A stretch of 48,920 nucleotides of DNA from Fragilaria crotonensis (GCA_022925895.1 JAKSYS010000487.1:1-48920); one strand, 5' to 3'; shown: positions 29,352 to 40,002, numbered from the stretch's first letter. Notes: generated by a model not told the origin, from the letters alone. Numbers and translations are program-made.

Positions 29352-32300
29352 ACATCGGAGTTGTCGTCAAGTCAAGCCGACGAGAGAGCCTTTGTGTAGT
29401 GTCATGAGTGTGAATGGTGCCGCGAGGGGCAACGCCCGAGGAACGGCGGCAAATGATGCCGCAACGGCGATGATCGGCGGTGTCGGTCATCGTCGCCTCA
29501 TGTTGCCCACCGCGCGCCAGGAAATTCAAAACTCCTCGACGCGTAGCGCGCTCGTACCCCACGGTACAACGCGCGAGCGTCCGTCCTCTGTCCGTCGACA
29601 GCTGGCGAGTGATGAGTCGTTACAAAACGACGACGATGGTTCCACTCGCGAACCACCGTTGCGTCGCCAGCGACAAGTCCTCCAGCGCTGCTGCGACTGC
29701 TCGAGATCATCGACCTGTGCCCTGGCACGGCCGACAGCTCGCTCACAAGCTTGTCCCTGCCGAGTTGCGAACAAGCGCTGCACTTCGTGCAGCTGCTTCA
29801 ACAACTGCCAGAACAAGCGAGCGCCGCTGCCGCCGCCGACGACAGCGACCCTCCGATGCTTCTTCACCAGTCCCGGCGCAACTGCGACCACAGAGCCCAC
29901 CCCAGCAATCGAATCCGCCCCTCCAGCTGCCGTTCCGACCGCGACCGAGATCCCCCCAGTGCCTTCCCAAACAACCCGACAACAAACCGCAACGACTGAC
30001 GTCGACGGTGACGTCGGCATGACCCCGGAGCCACTGGATCGGGCCCCCGCTCCGACGCCTGACGACGCCAATGACGACCCCTCCTTGCCCGCCCCGACGG
30101 ATACAGAGACGGCCGCCGATGCTGGCGAGGACCCGATTCCTGCTTGTCCCCCCGTGACAGTGGCAGCGGCCAATAGGGCCAACGCCACTGCACGGGACGA
30201 TCCAGAGGCGGCCCCCGGACCGGCAGTAATGCCGGACGTGGGGGCCGATCTGCCCGGCTACTTCGTAACCGCGGCCGATCGCCTTCTGGATTCCGCCTTT
30301 GGAGATCACGTCCACGACAACGACGGGACGCATCTCCACGGCGGCTTCTCCGATGACGCGCTCTGGCAGCGCCGATGGAGGCGGATGGCACAAATCGCCA
30401 CCACACGATACCAGGCCCCTGCTGGGAAAGTGGGGAGGCGATTCCTAACCATCCTCACCTCCGAATTCCGCGGCGTCCGCGAACGCCGATGGAACTCGGA
30501 ACGACCCCTGGTGTTTGTCGCAACAGTGCTGCAGACGACACCAGGAGTTCGTCGGTCCAAGGACATTCGTTCGCGCCTCGCGCAACGAATGGACTTGTGG
30601 GACCAAGGCCACTTCAAGGCCTTGGTCGACGACGCTGAGGGGGAAGTCCAGTCTCGACAACCCTCCTCCCGTCCACCCGACGAAGAGGCGCAGGCGCGTT
30701 CCTTCAACGCACGCGTCCTCTCCGGCAGACTTCGCTCTGCCGTGCGGACACTCACCGACCGCTCCGGTGGCGGCGTCCGCCAGCCAGACGACCTCTGCTC
30801 GAAGGCAGGTCGACCGGTCTGGCAGGTGCTTCAAGAGAAGCACCCTGCCCTCCGCGACCCGACTTCTGTGGGCGATACGGATGGGGCTTTCGAGCCCTAT
30901 CCCGATCTCCCTGCCCCCGTCCCTGTGTGCACTACACAGGACGACGTGGAGGCGATCGCCTCACGGCTCTCAGGTGCCGCCGGCCCCGGCGGTACTGACG
31001 CCGTCGACCTCGCCAACTGGCTTCTCCGTTTCGGACGAGAGTCCGAAGCGCTGCGAGAGGAGATGGCGGCCTGGACCAACTGGCTCGCCAACACCTCGCC
31101 GCCTTGGGCAGCCTATCGGGCAGTCATGGCGAATCGCCTGGTCGCCCTTGACAAGCAACCAGGCACTCGCCCGGTCGGCATTGGCGAAGTGTACCGTCGC
31201 CTGTGGGCCAAATGCCTGCTGAAGGCAATTGGCTCGCAGGCAACCGCCGCATGCGGCAACTACAACCTGTGTGCCGGCCTCCAGGCAGGCATCGAAGGCG
31301 CCGTACACGCCGTGCGTGACGTCTTCGCTGACCCCTCGTTGATTCCTGCACCGCCACCAGACCCGCAAGCCGACGCTGACCCCCTCACGCAGGCTCCCGA
31401 GCCACCGATGGCTGCGCCACCCTCCGTCCCCCTCGCAGAAATGACACTGGACGAGGCCTTCGAGTCCATCGCCGACGACGTAGGCCTCTCCTCGGCTGAA
31501 GCCTCGGCCGTCCTCTTGGTCGACGCGACCAACGGCTTCAACGAGCTCGGCCGCAAGGCCATGCTATGGACCGTGCGTCACACGTGGGCCAACGGGGCAC
31601 GGTTCAGTTTCAACTGCTACCGGCACTCCGCCCAACTCCTCATGCGACGGCGCGGAGGAGATTGCGAGATCATCCTCTCGCGAGAGGGGGGGTCACGCAA
31701 GGCGACCCCCTCTCCATGGTGCTCTACGGACTCGCGCTGTCGCCGCTCGCCGAGACGCTTCGAGCGCGAGTCCCCACGGTCGCCCAACCATGGTACGCGG
31801 ACGACGCGGCCATGGCCGGCCCCATCGACGACATCGCTGAGGCTCAGCGCCTCCTTCTCGACCTTGGGCCGCGCCGGGGATACTTCCCCGAGCCGGACAA
31901 GTCGATCCTCATCGTCCCGCTCGCGACCCCGCCACCTGCCCTTGCAGCCCTCGCGGAGTTCAACTTCCGACACGAGGAGGGACATCGCTACCTCGGTGGC
32001 TTCGTGGGATCGGGCGCCGCCGAGGCGGCATGGGTGGACCCTCAGGTCCAGCAATGGATCGAGGGTGTCCACCGCCTCGCGGCGGCAGCGAGGAGGTACC
32101 CACAGACCGCCTACGCCGGTCTGTCGCAGTCACTCCAGGCGGAGTGGCAGTACCTCCAGCGCGTGACGCCAGACATCGCGCCAGCCTTCGCACCGCTGGA
32201 GGCTGCCATCGCGACTGTCTTCCTGCCGGCCCTCCTCGCCACAACGGTTGAGGAGGTTGCCAAACTTCGCCCCCCTCCTTGCTCTCCCGACGCGACTGGG

Positions 32301-33515
32301 AGGCCTGGGCATCCCAGACCCGACGACCACAGGCGACTTCTGTTTCGCGGCGTCGAAGGAGAGCACGTCCCTCCTCCAGGGGTCCTTGGTGACGGGCGAC
32401 AGGCTCTGTGCTACGGAGCACCGACGTGACGCTTCCCGAGGTCGCCTCGCGGCGAAGGCGAGCCGGTCTCGCGTCCAAGCGAGCCGCTTGGACGCGATCC
32501 TTGCGAGCTCGCGTCCACTGGAGAAGCGACGCATCGTAAGGTCGGCGGCGACAGGCGCCTGGCTCTCCACCTTGCCGAGCCTGCTCAACGGCTCCGACCT
32601 CTCGGACGAAGAATTCCGAGACGGCGTCCGCCTCCGCTTCGGCCTGACGCCAACATCTCTCCCACTCCGATGCGACGGATGTGGCGAACGCTTCACGACG
32701 GAGCACGCCATGTCCTGTCGCAAGGGAGGGCTGATCCTCCACCGCCACAACGACCTCGTGGCGACGTGGGGACAGCTTTGCGGACAGGCGCACACCCCCT
32801 CCACAGTCTCTGACGAGCCCCTCATCCAAACGAGTCAGGACGTGCAGGCGGCGGGCGCCAACCGCACCGAGCCCACCCCAGAACTCCGAGGCGACATCGC
32901 TGTCCACGGCTTCTGGACCCGAGGCACCACCGCGATCTTTGATGTCCGAGTCACCGACACGGATGCCCCCTCGAATCGCAACACCGCTCCGGCGAAGGTC
33001 CTCCAGCGACACGAGGCGGAGAAGAAGGCCAAATACGGCGCCCTCTGCATTGCGCGACGCCGTACCTTCACTCCCCTTGTGTTTTCGGTGGATGGGATGC
33101 AGGGAGTGGAGGCTACCGCCGCTTCGCGGCGGCTAGCCTCCAGCCTTGCTTCCAAGTGGAGGCGATCGTACTCCGAAGTGTGTGGCTTCGTACGATCCCG
33201 CCTCGCGATCGCCCTGGTTCGCTCCGCGAGCCGCTGCCTACGCGCCGATCGCAACCCGATGCGCCGTACCCCCTTCCCGATCTGGGACTGCGGCGCGGGC
33301 CTCGGCCTCTACCGCATGTAACTGACGTGCCCCTTTGCCCCTGCCGCCGCTTCCGCTGCCGAACGACGCATCCCCATGGCGCACGCCCCGGATTCAAGAC
33401 TTTCGGATGTATAGCACTGGCGCACCGCTACGCGATGCCTACGGCACTGTTGTACCGGCCCATTCATACACACATCCCTAGTTTAGCTTAGCTACACGTA
33501 ACATACATAGCACCC

Positions 33516-33516
<1 letters not shown>
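29351..33516 (+). mobile_element. Non-LTR retrotransposon (RLE type) between (AC)n tracts
   Basis: The element is about 4.17 kb with one long reading frame: Cys-rich N-terminal domain, reverse transcriptase, and a C-terminal zinc motif plus restriction-like endonuclease. It has no LTRs. It is bounded by (AC)24 upstream and (AC)16 downstream in the same orientation, as expected if it inserted into an AC microsatellite. GC content and codon use are clearly higher than in the flanking DNA. The 3' UTR (33322-33516) has no poly(A) tail. Confidence 0.85.
29404..33321 (+). pseudogene. RLE-type retrotransposon polyprotein with two frame breaks
   Basis: ATG 29404 (MSVNGAARGNARG) is the first plausible start; the open frame upstream merely runs through the AC repeat. 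A Cys cluster (about 29685-29825: CCDCSRSSTC, ACPCRVANKRCTSCSCFNNC) resembles CXC/tesmin DNA-binding domains. A Pro/Thr-rich linker follows, then the reverse transcriptase: VDATNGFNELGR (motif A), VTQGDPLSMVLYGL (motif B) and YADD (about 31793-31804). The C-terminus has CDGCGERFTTEHAMSC and then FWTRGTTAIFDVRVTDTDA with EAEKKAKY, a PD-(D/E)XK-like nuclease. The frame changes at a G7 run (31686-31692) and a C6 run (32270-32275). Changing each run to five bases restores one frame, so the breaks may be errors. Confidence 0.85.

Positions 33517-33548
<32 letters not shown>
33517..33548. repeat. (AC)16 microsatellite
   Basis: The run is 32 nt of AC repeats at the 3' end of the non-LTR element, in the same orientation as the 5' tract. 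Confidence 0.97.
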
Positions 33549-33550
<2 letters not shown>

Positions 33551-33705
33551 CAAATTTAAAAAGGAGTAGGATATATGGTGGAACTTGTAGTTCTACGGCA
33601 TTGTACGTCGGTGCGGCACTGATCTATTGGATTACCGTGGATAATGGATCATGTTCTGGCCTTGGAATGAGTGAAGAGCGATGTGTGGAGTGTGGAGTTT
33701 GAAAA

Positions 33706-33710
33706 CTGTG
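33706..33710. repeat. Target-site duplication, left
   Basis: CTGTG precedes the left LTR and is repeated exactly after the right LTR (39998-40002). Confidence 0.93.
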
Positions 33711-34100
33711 TGTTGTAAGGTGTAGTATTGCGCAACCTATACTATGTGGCAATAAACCGAGTACTTCTCTTGTTGTGCTTACTAGAACCGAATTGATAGA
33801 ACAGTCGTGGTCAATCAAACCTTGACTTTACTAACGGGATTGTTTCGAGATAATAATCCCAAAACAATCTTATTAAACTGGGCTCCAGAAACCTTTTTCT
33901 GTGTCGACGTCGTGGACTCTGGTACGCGACGCACGACGTCGGCCCATGTGGTAACTTTCGTTTTCAGGCGTTCTAACTTCTGTGGTTCAGCTTGTACCGT
34001 CATGTTGAACCCCGTATTTTGGTTCTTCAGTGGACTACTGCCGGTGTTCATGACGCCCGTAACCGTGCCATTATGTGGGCCCATTCGTATTTCTCCAACA
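33711..34100 (-). repeat. 3' LTR of the copia element
   Basis: The LTR is 390 bp. Read on the minus strand it starts TGTTGGAGAAATACG and ends CCTTACAACA, so it has TG...CA ends with a 5-bp inverted TGTTG/CAACA. It is identical to 39608-39997. The pol frame continues through most of it and stops at 33815. Confidence 0.96.
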
Positions 34101-37100
34101 CGCTCCTCGATGGGGTCAGGTAGGGGAGCGGCAAGGGCGCTAACATGTAGATTGCCGAGCAATACGTCCCTAAATCTCTTGAAAAGGCGACCCTGTAGTG
34201 GCTTGGTAAAAAAATCCGCAAGCATTTCCAAGGTGGGGCAATGTTCCACGGTGATGGCGCCCGTCTTCAATCGATCCTTTATCCAAAAGTATCGGATGTC
34301 AATGTGTCTGGACTTCGGTCCGGCAGACATGCGTCCGTTCTTTTCGAGCTTGATGGCGCTTTCATTATCTTGGGCCAGGATATTTGACTTCATGGTGTAT
34401 CCTTGTGCCTCCAGGAAGAACTTCGTCCAAACCGTGTTTGGCAGATAATCGCTGGCGCCAACGAACTCGGCCTCCGTTGAACTCTTCGTGTTCAGTTTCT
34501 GTTTAGTGGACTTACACACGATTCCACCGAGCCCAAACGAGATCACGCCGCCCGTGTGACTTTTCATGTCCGGGTGCACGGCGAAAGCGGCGTCGACCCA
34601 GGTCATCATCCTACCCATGTCGTCGGCGCCGATTGTGTACTCGTGGTCCATGCTGCCATGGATGTATTCGAGTACTCGCTTCAGTTTGTCTCGGTCCTGC
34701 TTGGTACTTTTCGATACCCGGGTGCAGAGAAACGCGATTGCTAGTAGTAGGTCCACGCGCGCTCTGGTGGATACATACAGCAGTTTTGCCGTGACACTGT
34801 GAAACGACTCGGCCTCACTTCGTTCGAGCAGTGGGGAATTGTCGTCAACGTCGAAAAGGTCTCTTAGGGCGGGCGTTGCGACGGATCGCGTGATATTCAT
34901 GCCTGACTCGGCCAGCGCCTCCTTTAAATACTCTTTCATGGTGATGACGGCGGTACCTTCTCCTGTGTACTTGATGAGCATGCCAAGGAACACATGTTCC
35001 GAGCCCCTCTTCACGGTCATCTTTCCGAAAGTAGCCTCAATTTTTTCGATGATTGATGTGACCACATTCGGGTCGGCATGTGATATTTTTGTGTCATCAA
35101 CGTACCAAGCGATAGTGCACTGTTTGCCGTTGATGGTGCTGTTCGCGATACATGAGTCGTATGGGTTTAGTTCGAAACCCATTTTCTGCAGCGTGCCGCT
35201 AAACAGCTCGTACCACAATAGAGCGGACTTTACACACCCGTAGAGCGCCTTCACTAATCTTACGTAGAGCACCTTCGTTCCTCCTTCAGTCGCCACGTGT
35301 TTGTTGTGATCCGGGTTCATTTTACATAAGATGTCGACGGATTCCCCGGTGAACTTCATTATAACAAAATCGTCCATGAATGCCTTCAGGTAGGCTGCAA
35401 CGACGTCGGCCGTGGCAACGTCGCGGGCTTCCTTCGCATCTATCATGATAGATAGCATCAGTGCGTCCGTAGATACCGTGGGTGAAGCCGTCTGGGACTT
35501 GTCGTACATGCTGCGCTGAGGTCTGCCATCGGCGACGGTGCGTGCCCTCAGTGATCCGTCGCGCTTCTCTTTTAGGAGGTTTATGGCACGGAGGGCCTCT
35601 TTGCGTTGCTTCCTCGTAAGTGTTTTTGGGTCAATGGACTCGTAGGCGCTGAGGTCCTCAAGTTGTGCAAACTCTTTCATTAGGGCAATCTCTGCGGCCT
35701 TTCCATGTTTCCGGATGCCAGCCTTTGCGCTCATTTGGTTCATGATGAATCCGAATACGTGTTTCATGAGGGTCGTCTCGGCTGTCTTTCCGTGTCGCTT
35801 GACTTGTTCACGTATGTTTGAGGACCCGGCGAGTTGGTTCATGAGTTGTGCAAAACTGTGGTGGCCTTGCTGTAGCAGCTGGGTCGGGGGAAAATAGGAT
35901 TTGCCGTCGTGTGGTGTGTCCATGGCTTGCTTGAACGTGTTGTTCTTGCTTGCGGGCAGGCGTTGGCGGAGGTTATATGGTCGTTCTGTTGCGTCGTGCA
36001 AAACGGTATCCTCCGTTGCGTGCTGTTGCGCTCCTTCGTCTTCGTCGGCATTCTCCGTTGCGTACTGTTGCGCTCCTTCGTCTTCGTCGCGTTGCGCTCC
36101 TTCATCTTCATTGCGTTGCGCTCCTCCGTCTTCTGCTGCTTGTCGCGCTCCTTCGTGGGAAACGTTGTCGTCGTTCCCGTCGTTCGGAACGTTGTCGACG
36201 TCATCGTCGTTTGCGTCGTTCGGAACGTTGTCGTCGTTGTCGTCATCGTCGTTTGCGTTTCCATCGTCATCGTCCGACTCGTCGTTTGCGTTTCCATCGT
36301 CATCGTCCGGCTCGTCGAAATCGTGCGCCGCTCCTCCGTCGTTTGGGTCGTTGCTACTATAGTCATCGTCAGACTCCTCGTTGTCGTCCTCCGCTCCTTG
36401 GTCCGCGGCGTCGGCCAGCGGGGCATATGGGTTGTCAGCGAGGAGGTCGTTAATTTCGGCGACGTCGATGTCGTCGTAGTCGTCGGCGTCAAAAACATGT
36501 GGGGCAGCGGCGTCCGCCGGGGGAACGTAGTCGCGGTCGTATTCGGAATCGTCGATTGGCTGATCGGGGCGCCACTCGACGACTAGACCGGAGGTTTGGA
36601 GCAGTGGCTGTTTCTCGTGCAGTGCCAGAGCTTCGGTGCGGGCGATGGCAGTATCGGTCATAGGCAGCTCGGTCCATTGGTGGCGGGAAAGACGGTTGCC
36701 GGTGGCGAGCGAGAGAAAAATAGTCGCCTTGCGCGTTCCCGTGGGTGTGAGCGCGATGGCGCCGAGCGAACGTGCTCGTAAGGTGTTGGAAGGAGTTGTC
36801 TTCGAACACTTGGGCGTATGCACCAAACTCGATACGCATGCAGTTGTAGTCGGGCGTGCCGACGCCGGTGACAATGCTTGCAGGGCTCATGGTGGCAGAG
36901 ATACCGTTCGGCCAAGGGAATTGGTTGAGGCAACGAATGGTGTCGGCGACCATGTGCTGGACCAAAGGCGAGGAAGCCTCTTAAAGGGAGGCCGTGTGCG
37001 CAGGAGCGCAGGCGTTCCTTCACGGTACGGATGGACCGCTCCACTTCGCCGACGTGACTGTCGGCAGGTACGACGTTTAGGCCGATGGGACGTAGAGATT

Positions 37101-37761
37101 CGCGGATGCACCCAAATTCGTGGTCGCCATGTACGTCGCGTACGGTGAGACCACGCGCTTGGTACAGTTTGATCACGCCCCGCAAACGTCGCAAAATCGT
37201 AGGTTTGCTTCGGTCGGGGACTGGGTGCGCAGTGCGATATCCGATACCGCGAGAGATGGTGTGGAGGAATGGGAGTCCCTGGACAAAGAAAAAATCGACA
37301 CATAGGGTGACGTCTCGGTGGTGTTCAAGTATGGCGGCTGGGATGTGTTCTGCGATAAATGTGGGCGCACGCGGCGCGGCGTGGGAATGTGTCGTCTTCC
37401 CTTTTATCGTAGCTACGTCAGGTCCGTAGATGATAAGGGCTCGCTGCGCGTCACTCGGCGTGACGGGACAATTCCGGATAGCGTTGCATTTCAGTAGTTC
37501 GACAAATTCCGTCTCGGCTGGGCGCCCGATCTTTCGATATAGGTCACGCGCCTGGTCGGCGGCCCTGACTTCCCTGCGAGAAAACAATTTCTTTTGTTTA
37601 GCTACAGTGTTCACCATGGTGTAACCAGTAACACGATCACTAGTATCGTTACTCTTGTAAACATAAAGTCCGGATGGATGTTCAACAAACTTCATCACCG
37701 AACCGTCAAGTCGGTGGACGTGGAGGGCGGTTCGTCGGAGGTGTCCATCGTGACGCGGCAC
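33815..37761 (-). pseudogene. Copia pol: integrase, reverse transcriptase, RNase H
   Basis: Integrase (37761 to about 36790) has the DDE residues in VTLCVDFFFVQ, VRDVHGDHEF and HVGEVERSIRTVKERL. Frame breaks lie near 36984 (TTAAAGGG), 36965 (AAA) and 36825. From about 36800 to 33815 one frame runs on. It has an unusual acidic Asp/Asn-rich linker (36020-36560). The RT has VRLVKALYGCVKSALLWYE and WYVDDTKISH. RNase H has DAAFAVHPDMKSHTGG and NTKSSTEAEF, then DIRYFWIKDRL and MLADFFTKPLQG, typical of copia. The last 95 codons lie inside the 3' LTR. The integrase breaks make this copy unlikely to act on its own unless they are sequence errors. Confidence 0.9.
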
Positions 37762-39227
37762 ACCTTCCGAACCTCTGCAAGGGATAAAATGTTCGCAATT
37801 GACTGCTTGTTAAACCACACCTCTCCGAGGTTTGGGAAATCGCCGATCATCGTGGAGTCCTGATAGCCCCCGTTCGTGAGGGCTCGCAACACGCGCCCGC
37901 TGTGTCGGATGTTACGTAACATTTTCGCATTCCTGAAAACGGACATGGTGGATTGGGAGTCGAGGAGTATCCAATCCGGGTCGATCACATGTTCGTGCTC
38001 AGGTGCTGGTGCTGCCGACTGGGCGAGCATGAATGCGTACTGGGTCAGCGTGGTTCCAGGTGTTGTTTCGCCAGATGGGCAATTTCCGGCGTAGTGTCCG
38101 TGCTGTTGGCAGGTCCAGCATTGGATATCCTCATGCGTCAGACCGTTCGTTCCGGGGACCAAAACGCTGCTGCTGCGTTGAGCGAACGTCATTGCACTGG
38201 CCTCGGGGCTAGCGACCTGCTGAGTTCGCGTGTTCGCGTTCCTGTTCGTGGGCGCGTTGACTGGGGTCTTGTATGTCACCAGTAAACCCTTGGCGGTAAC
38301 CACGTCGGTGGGATATTCGTCCCTCCCTGAGGCGTATTGGTTTCTGAGGTCTGTGATGAGAGTGCCGTACCTAGAGCGGTCTGCGCTTCGAATGAGTGCC
38401 ATGGCCAGCGTTCGCTCGCGCGCGAGAGCTTTGCGACGTTGCACGTCTCGCGGGAGTCCGTTGTCTCCTGTCTCGGGGATCAACGTATAGTCGGCGGCAA
38501 CCGTACCGCCGTGCGTCTCGATGGTTTCGGCCCACCCGATAAGACAATCAGCGTAGTCGTCGGCGGACTGTCCGGGCAGCTGCTTGCAAGAGAGGAAACT
38601 CTGCTGTGCATCGAGCAAGGATAGTATGGCGTTCTTGCTTTCGTCAAACTGTAGAGTAATGGACTTGATTTGGCGGAGCAGCCAGAAACAGTCGTTCTTG
38701 GTCGCCTTGTCTGCGTAGTACTCGCTCGTCTTGACTCGTGCCTTCATGTTTTCGCTGCACTGTCCCCAGATGACGGCGAACACGGTAGCTATGTTACTGG
38801 CCAAGGCACGGGTTCGTTTAACATATTCCTTTACTTCTTCGGCAAAAATCATCTTCATGGTCTCTCCGGCGCCGGGGGCGAGGTCGCCAGGCAGGTCTAT
38901 GGTCGGAGTGCGCATCGTCGTTCCGAAAAGCGGTGCCAAATCGGCGGAGTAGTTGAGTTTCTTCTTAACGTAGGCATCGAGTGCCTCGATGGTCTTGGCG
39001 TACTGTCGCCTGTCAGCTTGTTCTTCATAACACTGGAAAACATTTCCGTTCATGTCTTCTGTGTCGCCCTTGAATGTGGGACGGCTAGTGGTTGTCGTTG
39101 TTCCTCCGTTCCGGGTTCGTCCAGCACGGTTTCCACGCATTGTCCTGTTCGTAGCGTTTCTGCTTCCAGCGTTGCGAGCACCGGTTGTGGTACTGCTCGT
39201 CGCGGCGTCAGGTGTTTGCTGGCTCAT
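37695..39227 (-). CDS. Copia Gag-protease
   Basis: The ORF is 510 residues with no break. The N-terminus is Thr/Arg/Asn-rich. The middle is a helical capsid-like gag region. A CCHC zinc knuckle CWTCQQHGHYAGNC lies near residue 380. The protease active-site motif WILLDSQST follows near 430, with LDSQ in place of the usual D-S/T-G. The frame ends shortly after NILSLAEVRKVCRVTMDTSD. Integrase continues in the minus-1 frame, which overlaps by 67 nt. No canonical slippery heptamer is visible there, so this may be an indel rather than programmed shifting. The product would form virus-like particles and process the polyprotein. Confidence 0.88.
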   Translation of the reverse strand: MSQQTPDAATSSTTTGARNAGSRNATNRTMRGNRAGRTRNGGTTTTTSRPTFKGDTEDMNGNVFQCYEEQADRRQYAKTIEALDAYVKKKLNYSADLAPLFGTTMRTPTIDLPGDLAPGAGETMKMIFAEEVKEYVKRTRALASNIATVFAVIWGQCSENMKARVKTSEYYADKATKNDCFWLLRQIKSITLQFDESKNAILSLLDAQQSFLSCKQLPGQSADDYADCLIGWAETIETHGGTVAADYTLIPETGDNGLPRDVQRRKALARERTLAMALIRSADRSRYGTLITDLRNQYASGRDEYPTDVVTAKGLLVTYKTPVNAPTNRNANTRTQQVASPEASAMTFAQRSSSVLVPGTNGLTHEDIQCWTCQQHGHYAGNCPSGETTPGTTLTQYAFMLAQSAAPAPEHEHVIDPDWILLDSQSTMSVFRNAKMLRNIRHSGRVLRALTNGGYQDSTMIGDFPNLGEVWFNKQSIANILSLAEVRKVCRVTMDTSDEPPSTSTDLTVR

Positions 39228-39553
39228 TTAGTTAGTCTCGCGAGGTTGTTATGCGCTCGCCACGTCTTGACGCCGTTGTCTGTTCGAAAATGCACTTGAT
39301 TCTTGTAGTTATGGGTGACCGTGGCTAGCTGTGCTGCCTCCTGATCCCACTTGGCAGTAACTGGCCAAGTCGCGGGCTTCTTCAGCTTGTTCTTGATCTT
39401 AACTCGATCACCTCGCTGGAATACTGTTGCTGCTGCCGCACTGGCGCTGCGTTCGTCTGGTTCGTGACCGATAGCTGCGGCCTCAAGCTGCGCGACTCTA
39501 ATTCTCAGGTCTCGTAGTTCCGTTGTCAGTTGATCAATATCGTCCGTTTTCAT
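39224..39553 (-). CDS. Copia ORF0: coiled coil plus SH3/chromo-like domain
   Basis: The ORF is 109 residues, between the 5' LTR and gag. Residues 1-30 (TDDIDQLTTELRDLRIRVAQ) look like a short coiled coil. Residues about 45-109 (RGDRVKIKNKLKKPATWPVT, TDNGVKTWRAHNNLARL) look like a small beta-barrel of the SH3 or chromo type. Its TGA overlaps the gag ATG as ATGA, so gag could be reached by reinitiation or a minus-1 shift. Its role may be RNA or chromatin binding; this is inferred from the fold guess only. Confidence 0.55.
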   Translation of the reverse strand: MKTDDIDQLTTELRDLRIRVAQLEAAAIGHEPDERSASAAAATVFQRGDRVKIKNKLKKPATWPVTAKWDQEAAQLATVTHNYKNQVHFRTDNGVKTWRAHNNLARLTK

Positions 39554-39593
39554 GGACTATAGAATCAAAGTACAATGTCAGAAACAAACTTCT

Positions 39594-39607
39594 TTATCTC
39601 GAAACAA
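39594..39607 (-). promoter_or_regulatory. Candidate self-complementary primer-binding site
   Basis: Directly after the 5' LTR the minus strand reads TTGTTTCGAGATAA, where the primer-binding site should be. It does not begin with TGG as a tRNA 3'-end site would, nor does it look like the initiator-Met half-tRNA site of many copia elements. The same 14-mer occurs in the opposite orientation inside the LTR (39737-39750). The RNA could therefore pair with itself, with the primer 3' end next to U5. Confidence 0.6.
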
Positions 39608-39997
39608 TGTTGTAAGGTGTAGTATTGCGCAACCTATACTATGTGGCAATAAACCGAGTACTTCTCTTGTTGTGCTTACTAGAACCGAATTGATAGAACA
39701 GTCGTGGTCAATCAAACCTTGACTTTACTAACGGGATTGTTTCGAGATAATAATCCCAAAACAATCTTATTAAACTGGGCTCCAGAAACCTTTTTCTGTG
39801 TCGACGTCGTGGACTCTGGTACGCGACGCACGACGTCGGCCCATGTGGTAACTTTCGTTTTCAGGCGTTCTAACTTCTGTGGTTCAGCTTGTACCGTCAT
39901 GTTGAACCCCGTATTTTGGTTCTTCAGTGGACTACTGCCGGTGTTCATGACGCCCGTAACCGTGCCATTATGTGGGCCCATTCGTATTTCTCCAACA
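39608..39997 (-). repeat. 5' LTR of the copia element
   Basis: This LTR is identical to 33711-34100 over all 390 bases by direct reading. Inside it, 39733-39757 can form a hairpin with a 6-bp stem (gggatt/aatccc). The segment complementary to the primer-binding site (39737-39750) lies mostly in the loop. Confidence 0.96.
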
Positions 39998-40002
39998 CTG
40001 TG
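39998..40002. repeat. Target-site duplication, right
   Basis: CTGTG matches 33706-33710. Confidence 0.93.

Larger units (their letters stand above)
33711..39997 (-). mobile_element. Ty1/copia LTR retrotransposon (CoDi-like)
   Basis: The element is 6287 bp on the minus strand, flanked by a perfect 5-bp duplication (CTGTG). Its LTRs are 390 bp and identical by eye. The order is ORF0, gag with zinc knuckle, protease, integrase, reverse transcriptase, RNase H, which is the copia order (integrase before RT). WILLDSQST at the protease and AWYVDDTKISH at the RT resemble diatom CoDi elements. Identical LTRs mean a recent insertion, yet pol has several frame breaks. Confidence 0.95.

Noticed and set aside
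29230-29403. Upstream extension of the non-LTR ORF through the AC repeat
   Set aside because: A Thr-His run from a microsatellite is not a credible N-terminus; ATG 29404 lies just inside the element.
33807-34448. Plus-strand ORFs over both LTRs (also at 39704)
   Set aside because: They are antisense to the pol tail and appear twice only because the LTR is duplicated.
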